Part shown: positions 34,794-46,853 of the stretch, piece after piece
How the letters are laid out: each line of letters begins with the position of its first letter
Numbering within the stretch: position 1 is the stretch's first letter
From: Hirsutella rhossiliensis
Lineage: Eukaryota; Ascomycota; Sordariomycetes; Hypocreales; Ophiocordycipitaceae
Direction: 5' to 3'
Assembly: GCF_020360975.1 (NCBI RefSeq)
Contig: NW_025408670.1
Coordinates: 4,588,001-4,652,000 of the forward strand
DNA length: 64,000 nt
The notes under the pieces: generated by a model
The model's input: the letters and a program-made list of their open reading frames with translations, nothing else
The model's database searches: none
What the model was told of the DNA's origin: nothing
Position numbers and translations under genes: made by a program

Positions 34794-35372
34794 ATATTAA
34801 TTAATAAAGTAGGTAATAAGGTATTTCTTTTAAAGGTCGAGCTATATTTAAAGTATATAGTATATAGTTATTAGTAAGTACTACTTAGGCTACTTAAAGA
34901 GATAAAGGCGTTATTTAAAGCTATTTATATTCTTTAAGCTAATAAAAGTACCTTACTTTTAAAAGAAAAGCTTAAAGCTTAGTACTTATTAGGTCTAGCC
35001 TTAGGCATCCCTTATAGCCTTAAGGAAGTATACTTTTATCTTAGTAAGTATATTCTTATTTATATATTAGCGGTAGAGTAATAGGACTATATTCTCTAGC
35101 TCTTTAAAGCTTATAAGGGTATTAATAAGAGCTAATTCGCGGTCTATAATAATAACCTATAAAGGTAGAATTCCTATTAATATAGCTATTATAAGTAAGG
35201 CTAAGATCGCTTAATAGTATTAAGCTTTACCTTTATTAAAAAGGAAGACTAAGGGTATTAAAAGGGTTTTCTTTATATATATAATACTATATATATTTAA
35301 AATAAGTATATTAAATCGGTTAATCTTATATATATAGTTTAGCTACTAAATAGCTAGGAACTAATAAATTTA
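34794..35372. other. Unassigned RIP-altered DNA, part 2
   Basis: Continuation of the locus at 30011-31261 after removal of SINE-A. It has no recognised motif. It joins the Copia-A RT fragment at about 35373. Confidence 0.35.
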
Positions 35373-37475
35373 CTTACTATAGTAGTAGAATTTAACCTTA
35401 AACTTAATTAAATAGATACTATTAATGCCTTTATTAACTACCTTTTTAAGGAAAAAGAAGTTATTTATATATATCTCCCTCTTAAGTTTTAATAACTAGG
35501 AAAGGTTTTATAGCTTAGGAAAGCTTTATATAGATTATAAAGATTACCCTTTCTTTTATAGTAGTATATAATAAGTTCCTTTAAGCTTTAGGCTTTAAGA
35601 AAGTCTTTTAAGAACTATATATTATATAAAAGAGTAAAATTATAGTCCTTTTTATATTAATACTATTATCTAAGCTTACTTAAAAGAGAATAAAGTAACT
35701 ACTAAGGAAGCTATAAAAGGCTTATAATAAAGGTATAAAATAACTAGGCTAAGGGAGCTTAAGTAGTTCCTAGGGATTTAAACCCTTTAAAATAAGTCTT
35801 AATAAACTATTTAGCTTACTTAGGACGCTTATATTAATAAGGTCGCTTATAAATTCCTCCTTAATTCCCTTAATAAGAAGCTTCCTTTTATACTTATATT
35901 AAATAAAGACCTTTTACTTAATCTATTCTTTTTAGCTAAGGAGTAAGAGAAATATATATATTAATAAAAGATAGGCTCCCTACCCTTTTTAGCTATTTTT
36001 ACTAAACCGAATATTTCTTTTATAGTTTATTACCTAGCTAGGTATAACTAAAATCCTAGCCTTAGGTACTAAGAAGTAATAGATAAAGCTATCCTTTATC
36101 TTTATTTAATAAGATTATATAGTCTATACTTTAAAGGGTTAGGAAGGAAACTAGCTACTAAAATCTTTTCTTATTTAAGCGATTTATTCTTTATAGATAA
36201 TTCCTTAAATAAAAAGAGCTTATAAGGGTATATTATATCTTTTTTAAGAGGATCTACTACTTAAAGAGCTTTAAAGTAAGCTACTATTATAACTTTAAGT
36301 AAAAAGGTAAAGCTACTAGCTCTTTAAAAGGCTTTAAAAGAAGCTATGTTCCTTAGCTAGCTACTAATATTTTTATAACTAACCTTATTAGCTATAAAAT
36401 ATAATAATATATAGACTATATAAATTTATATAGAAAATATAAAGCTATTAACTTAGCTATAGTATATAGATATCTATTAATATTAGCTATATTAAGAGTT
36501 TTAAATAAGACCTATTTCTATTTATTAGGTTTTAATAATAATAATAAAAGCTAATAGTCTTCTAAAGCTCTTACTAAAGTAAAAGCTAGCTATCCTTTTA
36601 TAGTAAACTAAGCTAAAAGACATTTAAGAGAAGCTATCCTTAGAAGTTTACCTTAAGCGTCTATAAAAGGAGCTAATAATATATATAAGGAATAAAACGT
36701 CTATAGCTAAAGAAAGGAACTAGGACTTATCTTAAAAGAGGGCCCTTAGCTTAATTAAGACTTATTCTTTTTAAAGGCCTTCTTTTTAAGGACTTATCTT
36801 TAAAGAAGACCCCTTTTTATATAAGACTTAATTCCTTCTTAGGCCCCTTTTCCTAAAATTAGGTTTAAAAGAGCTTAGTAAAACTAGATTTCTTAAGTAA
36901 GGGATAAGTATAAATTAAAAACTCTTTTATACGCTTACTAGCCTAATTATTAAGCTTTACCCTTAAGGGGTAGGTATAGCTAAAAGGGTATATTATAAAG
37001 TATAGCTTAATTTATATTCTTAAAGATACCCTTTAATAAAAGGGACCTAAGAAGCTAAAAAATACTAGTATAAAAGAAGGAAAAAGGAGCTAAAAAGAGG
37101 TATAAAAAAGATAGTAATAGTAAAAAGGGAAGTAAAAGTAGTAATAGCTTCCTATAAAAGTAATAAGAAATAAAATAGCTTTACTAGTAATAGCTAAAAT
37201 AAAAGGGGAAAACTAATAAAAAGCTTAGTAGTTAAAAGGATATTAATAGCTTTATTAAATAAGATCTTTTTTATTAATTAAGATATTAAATAAGTATAAC
37301 TAAGGTTATTAAATAAAGGAAAGAAAGATAATTAAGGTAATATAATAATTACTCCCTTACTATAATTACTACTTATATAAGAATTAAATATCTTTGCCCT
37401 ACTTATTTAACCCCTTAATTTTAATTTTAATCTTTATATATTTTTATATACTTTTTATATCTCTTTTCTATAAGA
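35373..37475 (+). mobile_element. Copia-A 3' fragment A5 (RT, RNase H, LTR)
   Basis: Plus-strand Copia-A from the RT block EFNLKLNQIDTINAFIN (about 35390-35440) through the altered YVDDI region (about 35660), RNase H (about 36450) and 3' non-coding sequence to a complete LTR at 36991-37475 (tattataaag to ttctataaga). 5' sequences are missing. Many stops are present and no frame is usable. Confidence 0.78.
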
Positions 37476-37851
37476 ATAATAGCTAGTCTATATAATATAT
37501 TTAAGTATATATAATAGTAAGTCTATTTATTTACTTATTTAACTTATTATTAACTTAAATAAATAAAGAGTATTACTAATTATATATATATATATTACTA
37601 TTTATATATTCGCTATACTTTTAAGATATATATTAATACTAGCCCGCCCTACTTATTTATACTTTACGTGCTTAGTAAGTACTTATACTACTTATATACT
37701 TATACCTATACTTATACTTACCTATATATATATATAAAGGTAGTAAAATCTATATAATATATACTTCTTAACTTACTTAAATAAAATATCTTTAAGCCTT
37801 AAGCTTAAAGTTATAATAATCGCTTTATTAACTAATCTAGATCCTCCTTTA
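37476..37851. other. Low-complexity AT-rich spacer
   Basis: Runs of tata and repeated acttatac/acctatac motifs (37676-37735) dominate. No coding or element signature is seen. It ends at the TA target of the pogo element at 37850-37851. Confidence 0.5.
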
Positions 37852-39421
37852 AGTTAGCTTACCTAAAGTTTAGTATACCTTAATACTAGTACTCTTTATA
37901 ATACTATTATATCGTTAAATATATTATATTATAACTGCGTTTTCTTATATATTTCCTACCCTATAATTATAAAATAAATACTATTTATATTAGTAATACC
38001 TTAGCTTTCTAAGTATACTAAGAACTAGCTCTAAGAAGTACTTAAAGCTATTAAAAATAAGATACCTTAGCTTTATATTAGTCGAAAGTAAGGTATTTTA
38101 AGAGGGACCCTCTATATATATCTTAAAGGGGCTCTACTTATTAAAGAGGTAAAAGAAGTATATTAAAGGCTTAGCTAAGAGTAGGAAAAACACCTTACTA
38201 ACTAGGTTCTTACCTAGGCTACCCTTAGGCTACCTCTAACGTATTATTACGTTAAGGAATTTACTAGCTATATCGTTAAGGCTAGTAGCGATACCTATTT
38301 ACTTAAGAAGTAGTAGATTTTAGGTATTTTAGCTTAGAACTTAGAGATTAGTACTATTAAAGATAGATCTCTTAATTCTACTCGCGTTAATAGCGCTTTT
38401 ATAGCTTATATCGAGGAATAGTTTTTATTACTTAAGCTACTAACTATATAAGTAATCTTATTAAAGTCCCGCTTTAATATAAATAAAATAAGTATCCTTA
38501 AGGGCCTTAGCTTTAATAGTTTAGTACTAAGGAGCTTAAAAAAGTAAGAGACTCTTAAAAAGTAGCTAGGATCGCGTTATTAAACTATAATAGTTAGATA
38601 TATCTTTATTATAAGCTAGGCCTTAACTCCCCTTATAATCTTTAAGGGTTAAGACTTTTAATATTAATAGTTCCTTAATAAACTTAATTTTATATAAGAT
38701 TAAGACTTTATTACCTCCTTAAAAGGCTAGATAAGTAATACTATTACTATTTAATAGCTAAAGTAGGTTTTTATCCCTTAAATAAAGTACTATAAGTAAG
38801 GTAATACTCTTTTTATTATTAATAGCTATAGGAGTTATTAGATTAATAATTTTATATATAAATACTTTTAAAATAATATATATTTCCTTTTCCTACTATT
38901 ATACTCCTTATATATCCTTTAACTACTTAATATCTTAGTTTTCTTACTTATTTAGGCTATATACTAACGTTAACTAAAGAAAATTATATCTTTTAATAAT
39001 ATAGCGCTAATTAGTAAGGCTACCTTCCTTTATACCTATTATAAAGCTTAGTAAGCTAGCTTAAGTAAAAAGAATATTAAGGGATATTAGTATAAGTTTA
39101 GTTTATAGCTAATTAATATAGTAAAGCTCTTATTAAGCCGCTTTATCTTATTATAGCTATTAATACTATTAATGCCGTTAACGCTATTAAAAAGAAAAAA
39201 TATTAGCTCCTTAGCTAATAATAATACCCTTAAAACGCTTAAATTATTATAGGAAGTTCGCCGCCTTATTATAAGGCTAGAAAATCGTAGTTAAGTTAAC
39301 TATATAATCTAACTACTTTTTAATAAAGTTAGCCGCGCCCTTAATAGTTAAAATTAATAGCTTATAGCTACCTAGCTTTAAATATAATAGCTTAAGTATT
39401 AATTATATTATTTATAGCCTC
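37852..39421 (+). mobile_element. pogo/Fot1-like DNA transposon, 3'-truncated copy
   Basis: Starts with the terminal inverted repeat agttagcttacctaaag, directly after TA. It is collinear with the complete copy at 52506-54359 until 39421 and then diverges, so the last 300 bp and the right TIR are missing. A transposase relic is readable with stops. It includes an FKGLSFNSLV-like block at about 38500 and, near 38860-38990, the LLIID, PLHTSY and LQPL counterparts typical of pogo-group DDE transposases. Confidence 0.75.
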
Positions 39422-39602
39422 TAGCCCTTATAGCTATATAGGTAGTAGTAATACTACCTTAATTATTTTTTACTTATTAATCCCTTTAATACTTAATAAA
39501 GCTAGCTACCTTAATAAAACTAATAGCGTGCCCCTCTTACTATATCCTCCTCTTAATCCCCTTCCTTTTATACTTCCTTAAGCTAATAATCCTTATTATA
39601 AC
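39422..39602. other. Unassigned DNA, part 1 (continues at 40371)
   Basis: Short RIP-altered stretch between the broken pogo element and SINE-A copy S3, with no recognisable signature. Its continuation lies at 40371-41118. Confidence 0.35.
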
Positions 39603-40370
39603 CCTTATAGTATAGTAGTTATATACCTAGGAAGCCTACTAGCTATAATACTAAAGTTAGTTTAAATCTAGCTAAGGGTATAATTAATTTTTAGTTAGAC
39701 TAGTAAACTACGTTAACCTACTTATTAATTAGCTAATTAGCGCTTTTAAAAGCGCTTATAAATATACTAGTAGTCTAGCCCTACTATAAGTAAGCTAGCC
39801 CGGACCTCGCTTACTTAGACCTAGCAATAAATTTATTAGGACCTCCCCTTAACCTTAGTCTAGGCCCCCTAACTAGGAAAATAAAAACCTAGGGTCGATA
39901 CTAGTAACTTAATAAGTATAGCGCGAAGCTAGTATAATAACCTAACTACTAGCCCGGCTAAATACTAGTATAAATAAAAAATAGCCCGCTAAGCCTTATA
40001 ATAAAAAAATAAGGTAGAGCCTAAGAAAATATTATTATAAGATAAGGTTAAAGATAATTATATAATAAACTATTAACTATTAACTAAAAATACTTATACT
40101 ACTAATTAATACTATATACCCTATATATATAAAGGAGTTACTTTTTAAGGTTACTTTATAATAGGGCTAATATAATTCTAACTAACTATAATAATACCTA
40201 AGATAGCTAGTATAAGATTCCTATATATTATAACCGCGACTTAGTATAAGGGCGGACTAGCTATAAAAAGAAGGAGGGTTTTCCTTTAAGTACTTTAGTA
40301 TTTCCCTCTTATTTAATACTAAAGTTCTAGATACCTTTAAATAGGTTACTAGTATAATCTTAATAATAAT
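39603..40370 (+). mobile_element. SINE-A copy S3 (best tRNA-like head)
   Basis: 768 bp with a target duplication of at least 15 bp, aatccttattataac (39588-39602 and 40371-40385), and a (TAA)n tail. The head at 39601-39679 folds as a tRNA. Acceptor ACCCTTA/TAAGGGT has 7 perfect pairs. D stem is GTAT/ATAC. T stem is GTTAG/CTAGC around the loop tttaaat. The anticodon arm is poor, and the variable region of about 13 nt is long. The body after the head has no homology I recognise. Confidence 0.82.
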
Positions 40371-41118
40371 AATCCTTATTATAACGCTATAAAAAAGCGT
40401 AGGCTATAGCTAAGTTTATTAATCTTATCTTACCTTTAGCGCTTTTAAACGCTTATATTAAGCTGCTTTAAAGTAGCTTAACTTAGATTAAGAAGCTATA
40501 ATACTTATATAGCTTTAATAAGTAGCTATACCTATAGTACTAGCTATAATATTATTTATAATACCGTTTATAATACTATTTATAATACTATTTATAATCC
40601 CTTTATTAAAAGGGAACTTAGTATAAGTAGCCTTTTACTATAAAGCTAGCTATAAATAATAAAAATAATATTAGGATTATAAACTTATAATAATAGCTCC
40701 TTAAGGTCTTAATAATTATAATTAGTATAAAATTACTTAAAAAAGGGGTTTTCTATTAATAGCTTCTTAAGCTATTAGTATAAGAGAATATTATACTTCT
40801 TAAGCGTTAAACTAGCTTAAAGGCGTTAAAGGATTATATATATATAAGGGAGCTTAAATTAGTATTTAAATCGCTTACTATAAGGTTATAATAGCTATAG
40901 TTCCTATATTAATAAAGGTATTATAGTAAGGGTAAGCCTATATTATATAATAAGTAAGTTAACTACTTTATAAGTAATTTTAATACTTAGATCCTTAAGC
41001 TAAGCTTACTTAAAGAACTAATACCTTTATTATATTTCTTATTAAGTAGCCGTCTAAGTATATATTATCTCTTTATTCTTAATTATATAAATAGATAAGG
41101 GTATTATAAAGATATAAG
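40371..41118. other. Unassigned RIP-altered DNA, part 2
   Basis: AT-rich, with several ataatactatttataa-type direct repeats at 40548-40598. No coding, tail or terminal repeat is recognised. It ends at the Copia-A LTR start (41119). Confidence 0.35.
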
Positions 41119-41264
41119 TATTATAAAGTATAGCTTAATTTTATAGTTCTTAGAGATATCCCTTAATAAAAGGGACTAAGGAAGCTAAAAATACTAAGTA
41201 TAAAAGAAGGAAGAAGAAGCTAAAAAGAGGTATAGAAAGGAGGGTAGGGGTAAGAGGGGAAGTA

Positions 41265-41521
41265 TATAAGAGCGCTACTAGGAGGTACGGACTAATAAAG
41301 CACTTAGGTACGTAGTACTAATATGTCGGTAGGGTATCGGTAGGGAATCGTGCCTACCCCGCTCGTATATTATAGACTACTCGCTACTCCGACCGAAGAG
41401 GAGAAATCCCTCTTCTCGTAAGCTTTAGTCTTACGACGAGGAGAATATAATATATATAGCGTAGTACCTCTAGCTATCTCTACTACCTAACTAATCGTAC
41501 TATAATACGTATTCCCTTATA
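41265..41521 (+). repeat. 5' LTR of Gypsy-A
   Basis: 257 bp, tataagagcg to cccttata. It contains a palindromic stretch of ctcttctcgtaag and cttacgacgaggag type near 41410-41445. It is identical in length to the 3' LTR and differs mainly at C/T and G/A sites. Confidence 0.9.
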
Positions 41522-41599
41522 ATTTCTAAAGCTTCCCTTTTTAGTTACCTAGTAGAGATAGCTACTTAGAGAAGACTACGTAACGCTCCTATAGCGCGA

Positions 41600-42760
41600 C
41601 GTAGTAGTTAACTAATTAAGGCCTCTTCGTTACGTATATCGAGTATCTACTCGGGAGATAAAGAATAGGAAGATATATCCTCGGAATAGACCCCTACTAC
41701 GGACGGCGTTATAACTATATCGAAGATATCGCTACCCGTAGGCGTAAGATAACCGTCTTATAAGGAAAAGCTCACGGCCCTATAAGCGCGCGTTAAGGAG
41801 CTAGAGGAGACGAAACGCCTATAAGATCGCGTTATATAATTAGAGGAGGAAATTACTAAACGCGCCGGTGCTATCGCTATCCGTTTAGGGAAGCGTCGAC
41901 GGTCCTACTCCCCCGAATCGGACGGTAGTCGCGGTAGCGAGGTTAAGATTAAAAACATTACTTAATTATCCTAACCTACTAATACATAGAAACGTCTAGA
42001 CTAGACTTATAATCTAGAGGACGCCTTTAGGGCAGCGCCTAGACGCTTTCGTCGCGATAAAATAAAGATCCTCTACGCGGTAGATTATATATATAGCGAC
42101 TATAAAGCGAGATAGCGCCGATACCTTAAAGAATAGACGCCGATTAACCGAACTAAATATAGCACGGATTAGGTATACTTTAAGAAATAGATACTTATCT
42201 TAATTAAGGATATTATAAATAAGGAGATACTATTAGCGATATAATTAGAGGAGGCTCGCTAACGAGAAGGCTAGTCCCCCTTAGAGTTTAGCTTATACCT
42301 TAACTCCTTAGAGAGGCATTTCGAACGCCTATCGGAAAAGGCGTATACTCTTACGTTTTTCGCTAAGCTAGAGCTATAACTTTAGGACTAAATTAACCTC
42401 TATTCGATACCTATCTATACCTACTAATAGGAAGAGCTTATATAAGTCGCCTAACGATATTAGGATACTACTACTAATAAGAGGCGACGCACTAATACTA
42501 CTTCTACCCCTAGAGGAACCGGGAATAAAAGTAGTGCTATACCCCGAGGCGGTACGTATAGGGGAAGGAATTAAAAAGGCCGATAAGCTAGGCTAAATCG
42601 TTAAGGAAATACTACCGATTTAACCGATAACTAGCAAGCTAGCGATATACCTACTAAGGGCCGAACTAAGGGACGTTATTAAGAAAGAGGATCTTTTACT
42701 CGATTGGGAATTATATATTTCTAATATAATAAGCCGGGATACCTATCTATAGAATATACT
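41600..42760 (+). pseudogene. Gypsy-A gag relic
   Basis: A charged, Arg/Glu-rich gag-like frame with stops fills this interval, with a retrotransposon-gag-like middle part at about 42100-42470. Near 42670-42710 the frame reads GRY-ERGSFTRLG. That is what RIP would make of a CCHC zinc knuckle (Cys codons TGT to TAT, His CAC to TAC or neighbours). Start and end are approximate. Confidence 0.6.
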
Positions 42761-42879
42761 AATTCTCTAAAAGTAAAAACCCTAGTAAAGACTCTTAGAC
42801 TCGATACCGTAAAATAGGGAAAAGGTAAGATATTAGGGTAAACGCCTCTCTCTTAGTAAACTTAATACCTATAGGATAG

Positions 42880-45800
42880 TTACTTAAAACTCCTATAACG
42901 ATATTAGGGCGAAACCCTACTAAAGTCCCTATATACTTAGATACTTATAGTACCGTTAACCTTATAGATATATACTTTACCTAATAGTAGGGATTGCTAT
43001 AAGTAGCGCTATTATACCTTAAGTTATTAGGGCTTAATAATAGTAGGGCAAACGAGTATAGAGTATAGTTAGTGCCGCTCCGAATAATAGATATAAGGGG
43101 CACTAAAAAGACAATCACTCGTTTCTATATCGGTACCGATAAGTTAACGCTAAACGATCGGGTACTAATCCTTTTATTAGTTACTACCTTAAAGGATAAA
43201 TATATCTATATTATCCTATAGAAACGATAGTAATAGTTTAAGTATTAACTAGGCAGCGAAACCCTATAAAATCCCCGTAGATTCCTTTAGGAATATAGGA
43301 ACGAAGTAAGGGTATATATAATAGCGCTTAATCCTAAGCTAATCCCGCTACTAGATAAAGACGAAGATAAAGGGATTCTATAGGAAGAATAGGCCGAAAT
43401 CCTACCGACTCTCTACCGGTTTAAAGATACCTTCTCGGCTAATAAATCTAATTTATTACTAGCTAGAAAGGGAACGGATTACTTAATTAATTTAATCCTT
43501 AATACGGAACCTCCTTATAGACCGATTTACCCTCTATTATAAAGGGAACTCTAAGTATTACGCGACTAGATCTAAGACGCGATAAAAAGGAAAATAATCT
43601 AGGAGTTAAAGAGCCTAGCTAGGGCGCCTATCCTTTTTATTTTAAAAAAGGATAGCACCTTACGGCTATATATAGACTACCGAGGACTTAACCGGGTTAC
43701 GTAAAAGAATCGGTACCCTTTACCCCTTATTTTAGAGATTATTAACCGCTATTAAGGAGCTAAGTATTTTTCTAAGATTAATATACGGAATACGTATTAA
43801 TATATTCGAATTTAGGAAGGAGATAAATAGAAGACCGCTTTCCGAACGCGTTATAGATATTTTAAATACCTAGTAATGCCCTTTAGACTTACTAACGCAC
43901 TAGCTACGTTTTAGAGCTATATCTATTAGGCGCTTAAGGGGCTCGTAGATATAATCTATATAGTCTACCTTAACGATATCCTTATATACTCTAAAACGAG
44001 AGAAGAATATACTAAATACTTAGGATAAGTAATAGAAAGGCTAAGGGCTATAGAGCTCTATATAAAACCATTAAAGTATATCTTCTATTAATAGTTAGTC
44101 GAGTTCCTTAGGTTTATATTATCTATCGATGGGGTATCGATAGACCCTCGATAGGTAGAGGTAATAGCCTAATAGCCTAAACCTATAACCTACTATAATA
44201 TTTAGGTTTTCCTTAGGTTCTATAATTTTTACCGACGATTTATATATAGGTACTTAAGAGTTATAGCGCCCTTAATAGTATTGCTAAAAGGGAGTAAGAA
44301 TAGGAAGAAGCTAGGGAGTATAGAGCTAAACCTTATTAAAAGGGCAGCGTTTTAGGCTCTTAAGGATACTTTTTAAGGAGCCCTACTCCTCCGATATTAT
44401 GATTTAGAAAGACGTATTTATATCGAAATAGATATATCGTAATTCGCGATAGTAGGGATTATCTCTTAACCTAATAATAAAGGGCGTTACTATCCGATCG
44501 TATTCTAGTTAAGGAAGTTTACTAGAGCCGAACTTAATTATAGTATTCTAGACTAAGAACTCTTCGCTATCGTTAAGTTATTTAAATACTAGCGATATTA
44601 TATTAAAAGGGCAGCGTATAAAGTAGAGGTATTATCGGACTACTATAACCTCTAGACGTTTATATACTAGACCTTCTTAAATAGGAGGTAAGTAAGATAG
44701 TATATATATTTAGTACTATTTAACTTTATAATTAAGTATTATATAGGTAAATCTAACCTAGCGGACGCGCTATCGAGAATGCCTAGATATAAGGGCGAGA
44801 AGCCCTTATCTACGGAACTATTACTAGAGCTATAAGCGAAGCTAGCTACTATTAATACTATATCTGTACGGAGAAATAATAAGGCGTTTTTATAGGTAAA
44901 GAGATACTTAACCTCGAGTTAATATAAGCGTAGTAAAGTGCCTTTATATAAGGAAAATATATAAGCTTATCTATAGCGAAACTATAATAATTCGGGCGCG
45001 AGACCTAAACGATTAGCCGATTAAGCTAAAGAGAGAGCTAGTTATAAATAGTTACTCTTAAGGAAGACCGCTAAAAAAGCGGCCTACTATATAAAGGTTT
45101 ATATAGCAAAAGTTCTAGAACCGTTACTAGAGTTACTAAAACGCACTTAGTCGGTTAACGTAGCGATTAGTAGGCTAAAAGAGACCGAAGACTTCTTAAA
45201 AGGGAAGGGTTTCTAGTTAGTACGCCTAGATAGACTACTACTATAGAAGGGTCGTATTATAGTGCCTTTAAAGGCAGCTTTATAGTAAGAGCTAATATAG
45301 CTCTTTTATAACGATCCGTTAGTAGGATACTTTAGCTCCCGACGTACTAGCGAACTACTAGCGAGGAACTTCTACTAGGATAGAATAACGAAAAACGTAA
45401 ATAAATACGTTTAGTTATACCTAATATATTAAGGTATAGTATCTAGGAGGCATCGCCCCTATAGCACTATATAATCGTTACTATATCCTATACGACTATA
45501 GGAAGAATTATTAATAGACTTTACTATAGGTCTGCCTAAAGTATAGTATAATAGACGAGACGTTAATATAATCTTAGTAATCGTAGACCGATATACTAAG
45601 TATTGCCTCTTCTTTCCTATCTCTAAGATAATAATAGCCCTAGAGCTAGTAGAATTATTCTATTACTAAATTAAATTAGTATATAGACCTCTAAAAGGCA
45701 TTATCTTAGATAGAGGGTCCCTATTTATAAGTAAGTTCTAGTTAGATCTTTATTTTATCTTATAAGTAAAATATAGGCTATCGACGGTATTTTACACGTA

Positions 45801-46700
45801 AACTAATAGGTAAACGGAATAAATAAACTAAGCTATATAGTACTACTTAAGATACTTTACTAACTTAGAATAAACTAACTAGGCGTTACTCCTATATATT
45901 GCTTAATTTATATATAATAATATAAAGAACGCGATAACCGGGTTATTACCTAACGAAGCGTTAATAGGTTATTAACTAAACTTCTATATTAATACCGAGG
46001 ACGATATTATTTAAAGAAATTGCCAGTAAGAGTAAGAGTTACTAGGCTATAGGAGCTATAAAAGAGGCTTAAGGAATACTAGGGAAAGGCTATTAAATCG
46101 TAAGCAAAATACTACGATTTAAGGCACTAACCGCTTATACTAAAAGTAGGAGACCTTATAGTATTATCGATAAAGAACTTACGCCTTAAAGACGAAAAAA
46201 GAAAACTCTTACCTAAGTATATTAGACCGTTTCGGGTCCTATAAGCTATTAAAAAGTAAGTATATCGTCTTATACTCCCCGAGAAGTACTTACGCCTCTA
46301 TAACGTTTTCTATATTAGTCTCTTAGAGCTATAGAAAGAGCGTAAAGGCACCTATAAAGATAGCGAAACCCTACTAATACTAGACTTAAAGGACGACGAA
46401 GGCGAATAGGAAGTCTAAGAGATTAAAGACCGAAAGAGATCTAAGGGCGATACCTTTTTCCTTATTAAATAAAAAGGATAGCTAGCTAAGTATAACTAAT
46501 AGGTCGAGGCCGAAGATATAGCGAATAGCTAAGACCTTATTAAAGAATATACTACTCGCTTAACCGGGAAAAAGAAGCATAAGACTAAGTAAGGTAGGGA
46601 AACTTACTAGCGTAGGGAGACGCTACTAAATTAGTAACGAATCCCTATTAAATCGCTACTAACTCGTTAATATATCGGTACGCCTAAACGTCCTATAACT
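42880..46700 (+). pseudogene. Gypsy-A pol relic: PR, RT, RNase H, integrase, chromodomain
   Basis: Protease: LDTYSTVNL at about 42937. RT: RYPLPLILEI (about 43715), MPFGLTNA (about 43880) and VYLNDILIY at about 43961-43990, the YLDDILIY box with one Asp turned to Asn. RNase H: EIDISQFAI at about 44425-44460, an altered ETDAS motif. Integrase: YNDPLVGYF at about 45310, whose zinc-binding His codons have become Tyr; core Asp in IDFTIGLP (about 45510), second Asp in LDRGSLF (about 45707), Glu in QTNRQTEQINQA (about 45800). Chromodomain at about 46405-46545 with EIKDRKRSKG, FFLIK and EAEDIANSQDLIKEY. Stops are mostly TAG at Trp/Gln positions. After about 46000 the frame shifts more often. Confidence 0.85.
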
Positions 46701-46853
46701 ATATATAAAATAGTAAAATAAGAGAATAAGGAAAACTATCTATACTACCTATTAAATATTATTAAGGAAAATAAAACTAAACTATAACTTTACTAAGGCC
46801 TTAATAATAAAGGAGAGAAGGATAGTTATAGCTAAATAAAAGAAAGATAAGAC

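Noticed and set aside
4690..37475. CRISPR-like or satellite interpretation of the recurring about 480-bp unit
   Set aside because: The units are LTRs with defined inverted termini, next to Copia gag or pol in consistent orientation, not a regular array.
39601..39680. A functional tRNA gene at the SINE-A head
   Set aside because: Acceptor, D and T stems pair, but the anticodon arm is poor and the same head occurs in three retroposed copies with TSDs and TAA tails, so it is a SINE head.
44800..45100. An intact polyprotein in the chromovirus
   Set aside because: TAG/TAA codons interrupt every domain, the RT box has an Asp-to-Asn change and zinc-binding His codons in integrase have become Tyr.
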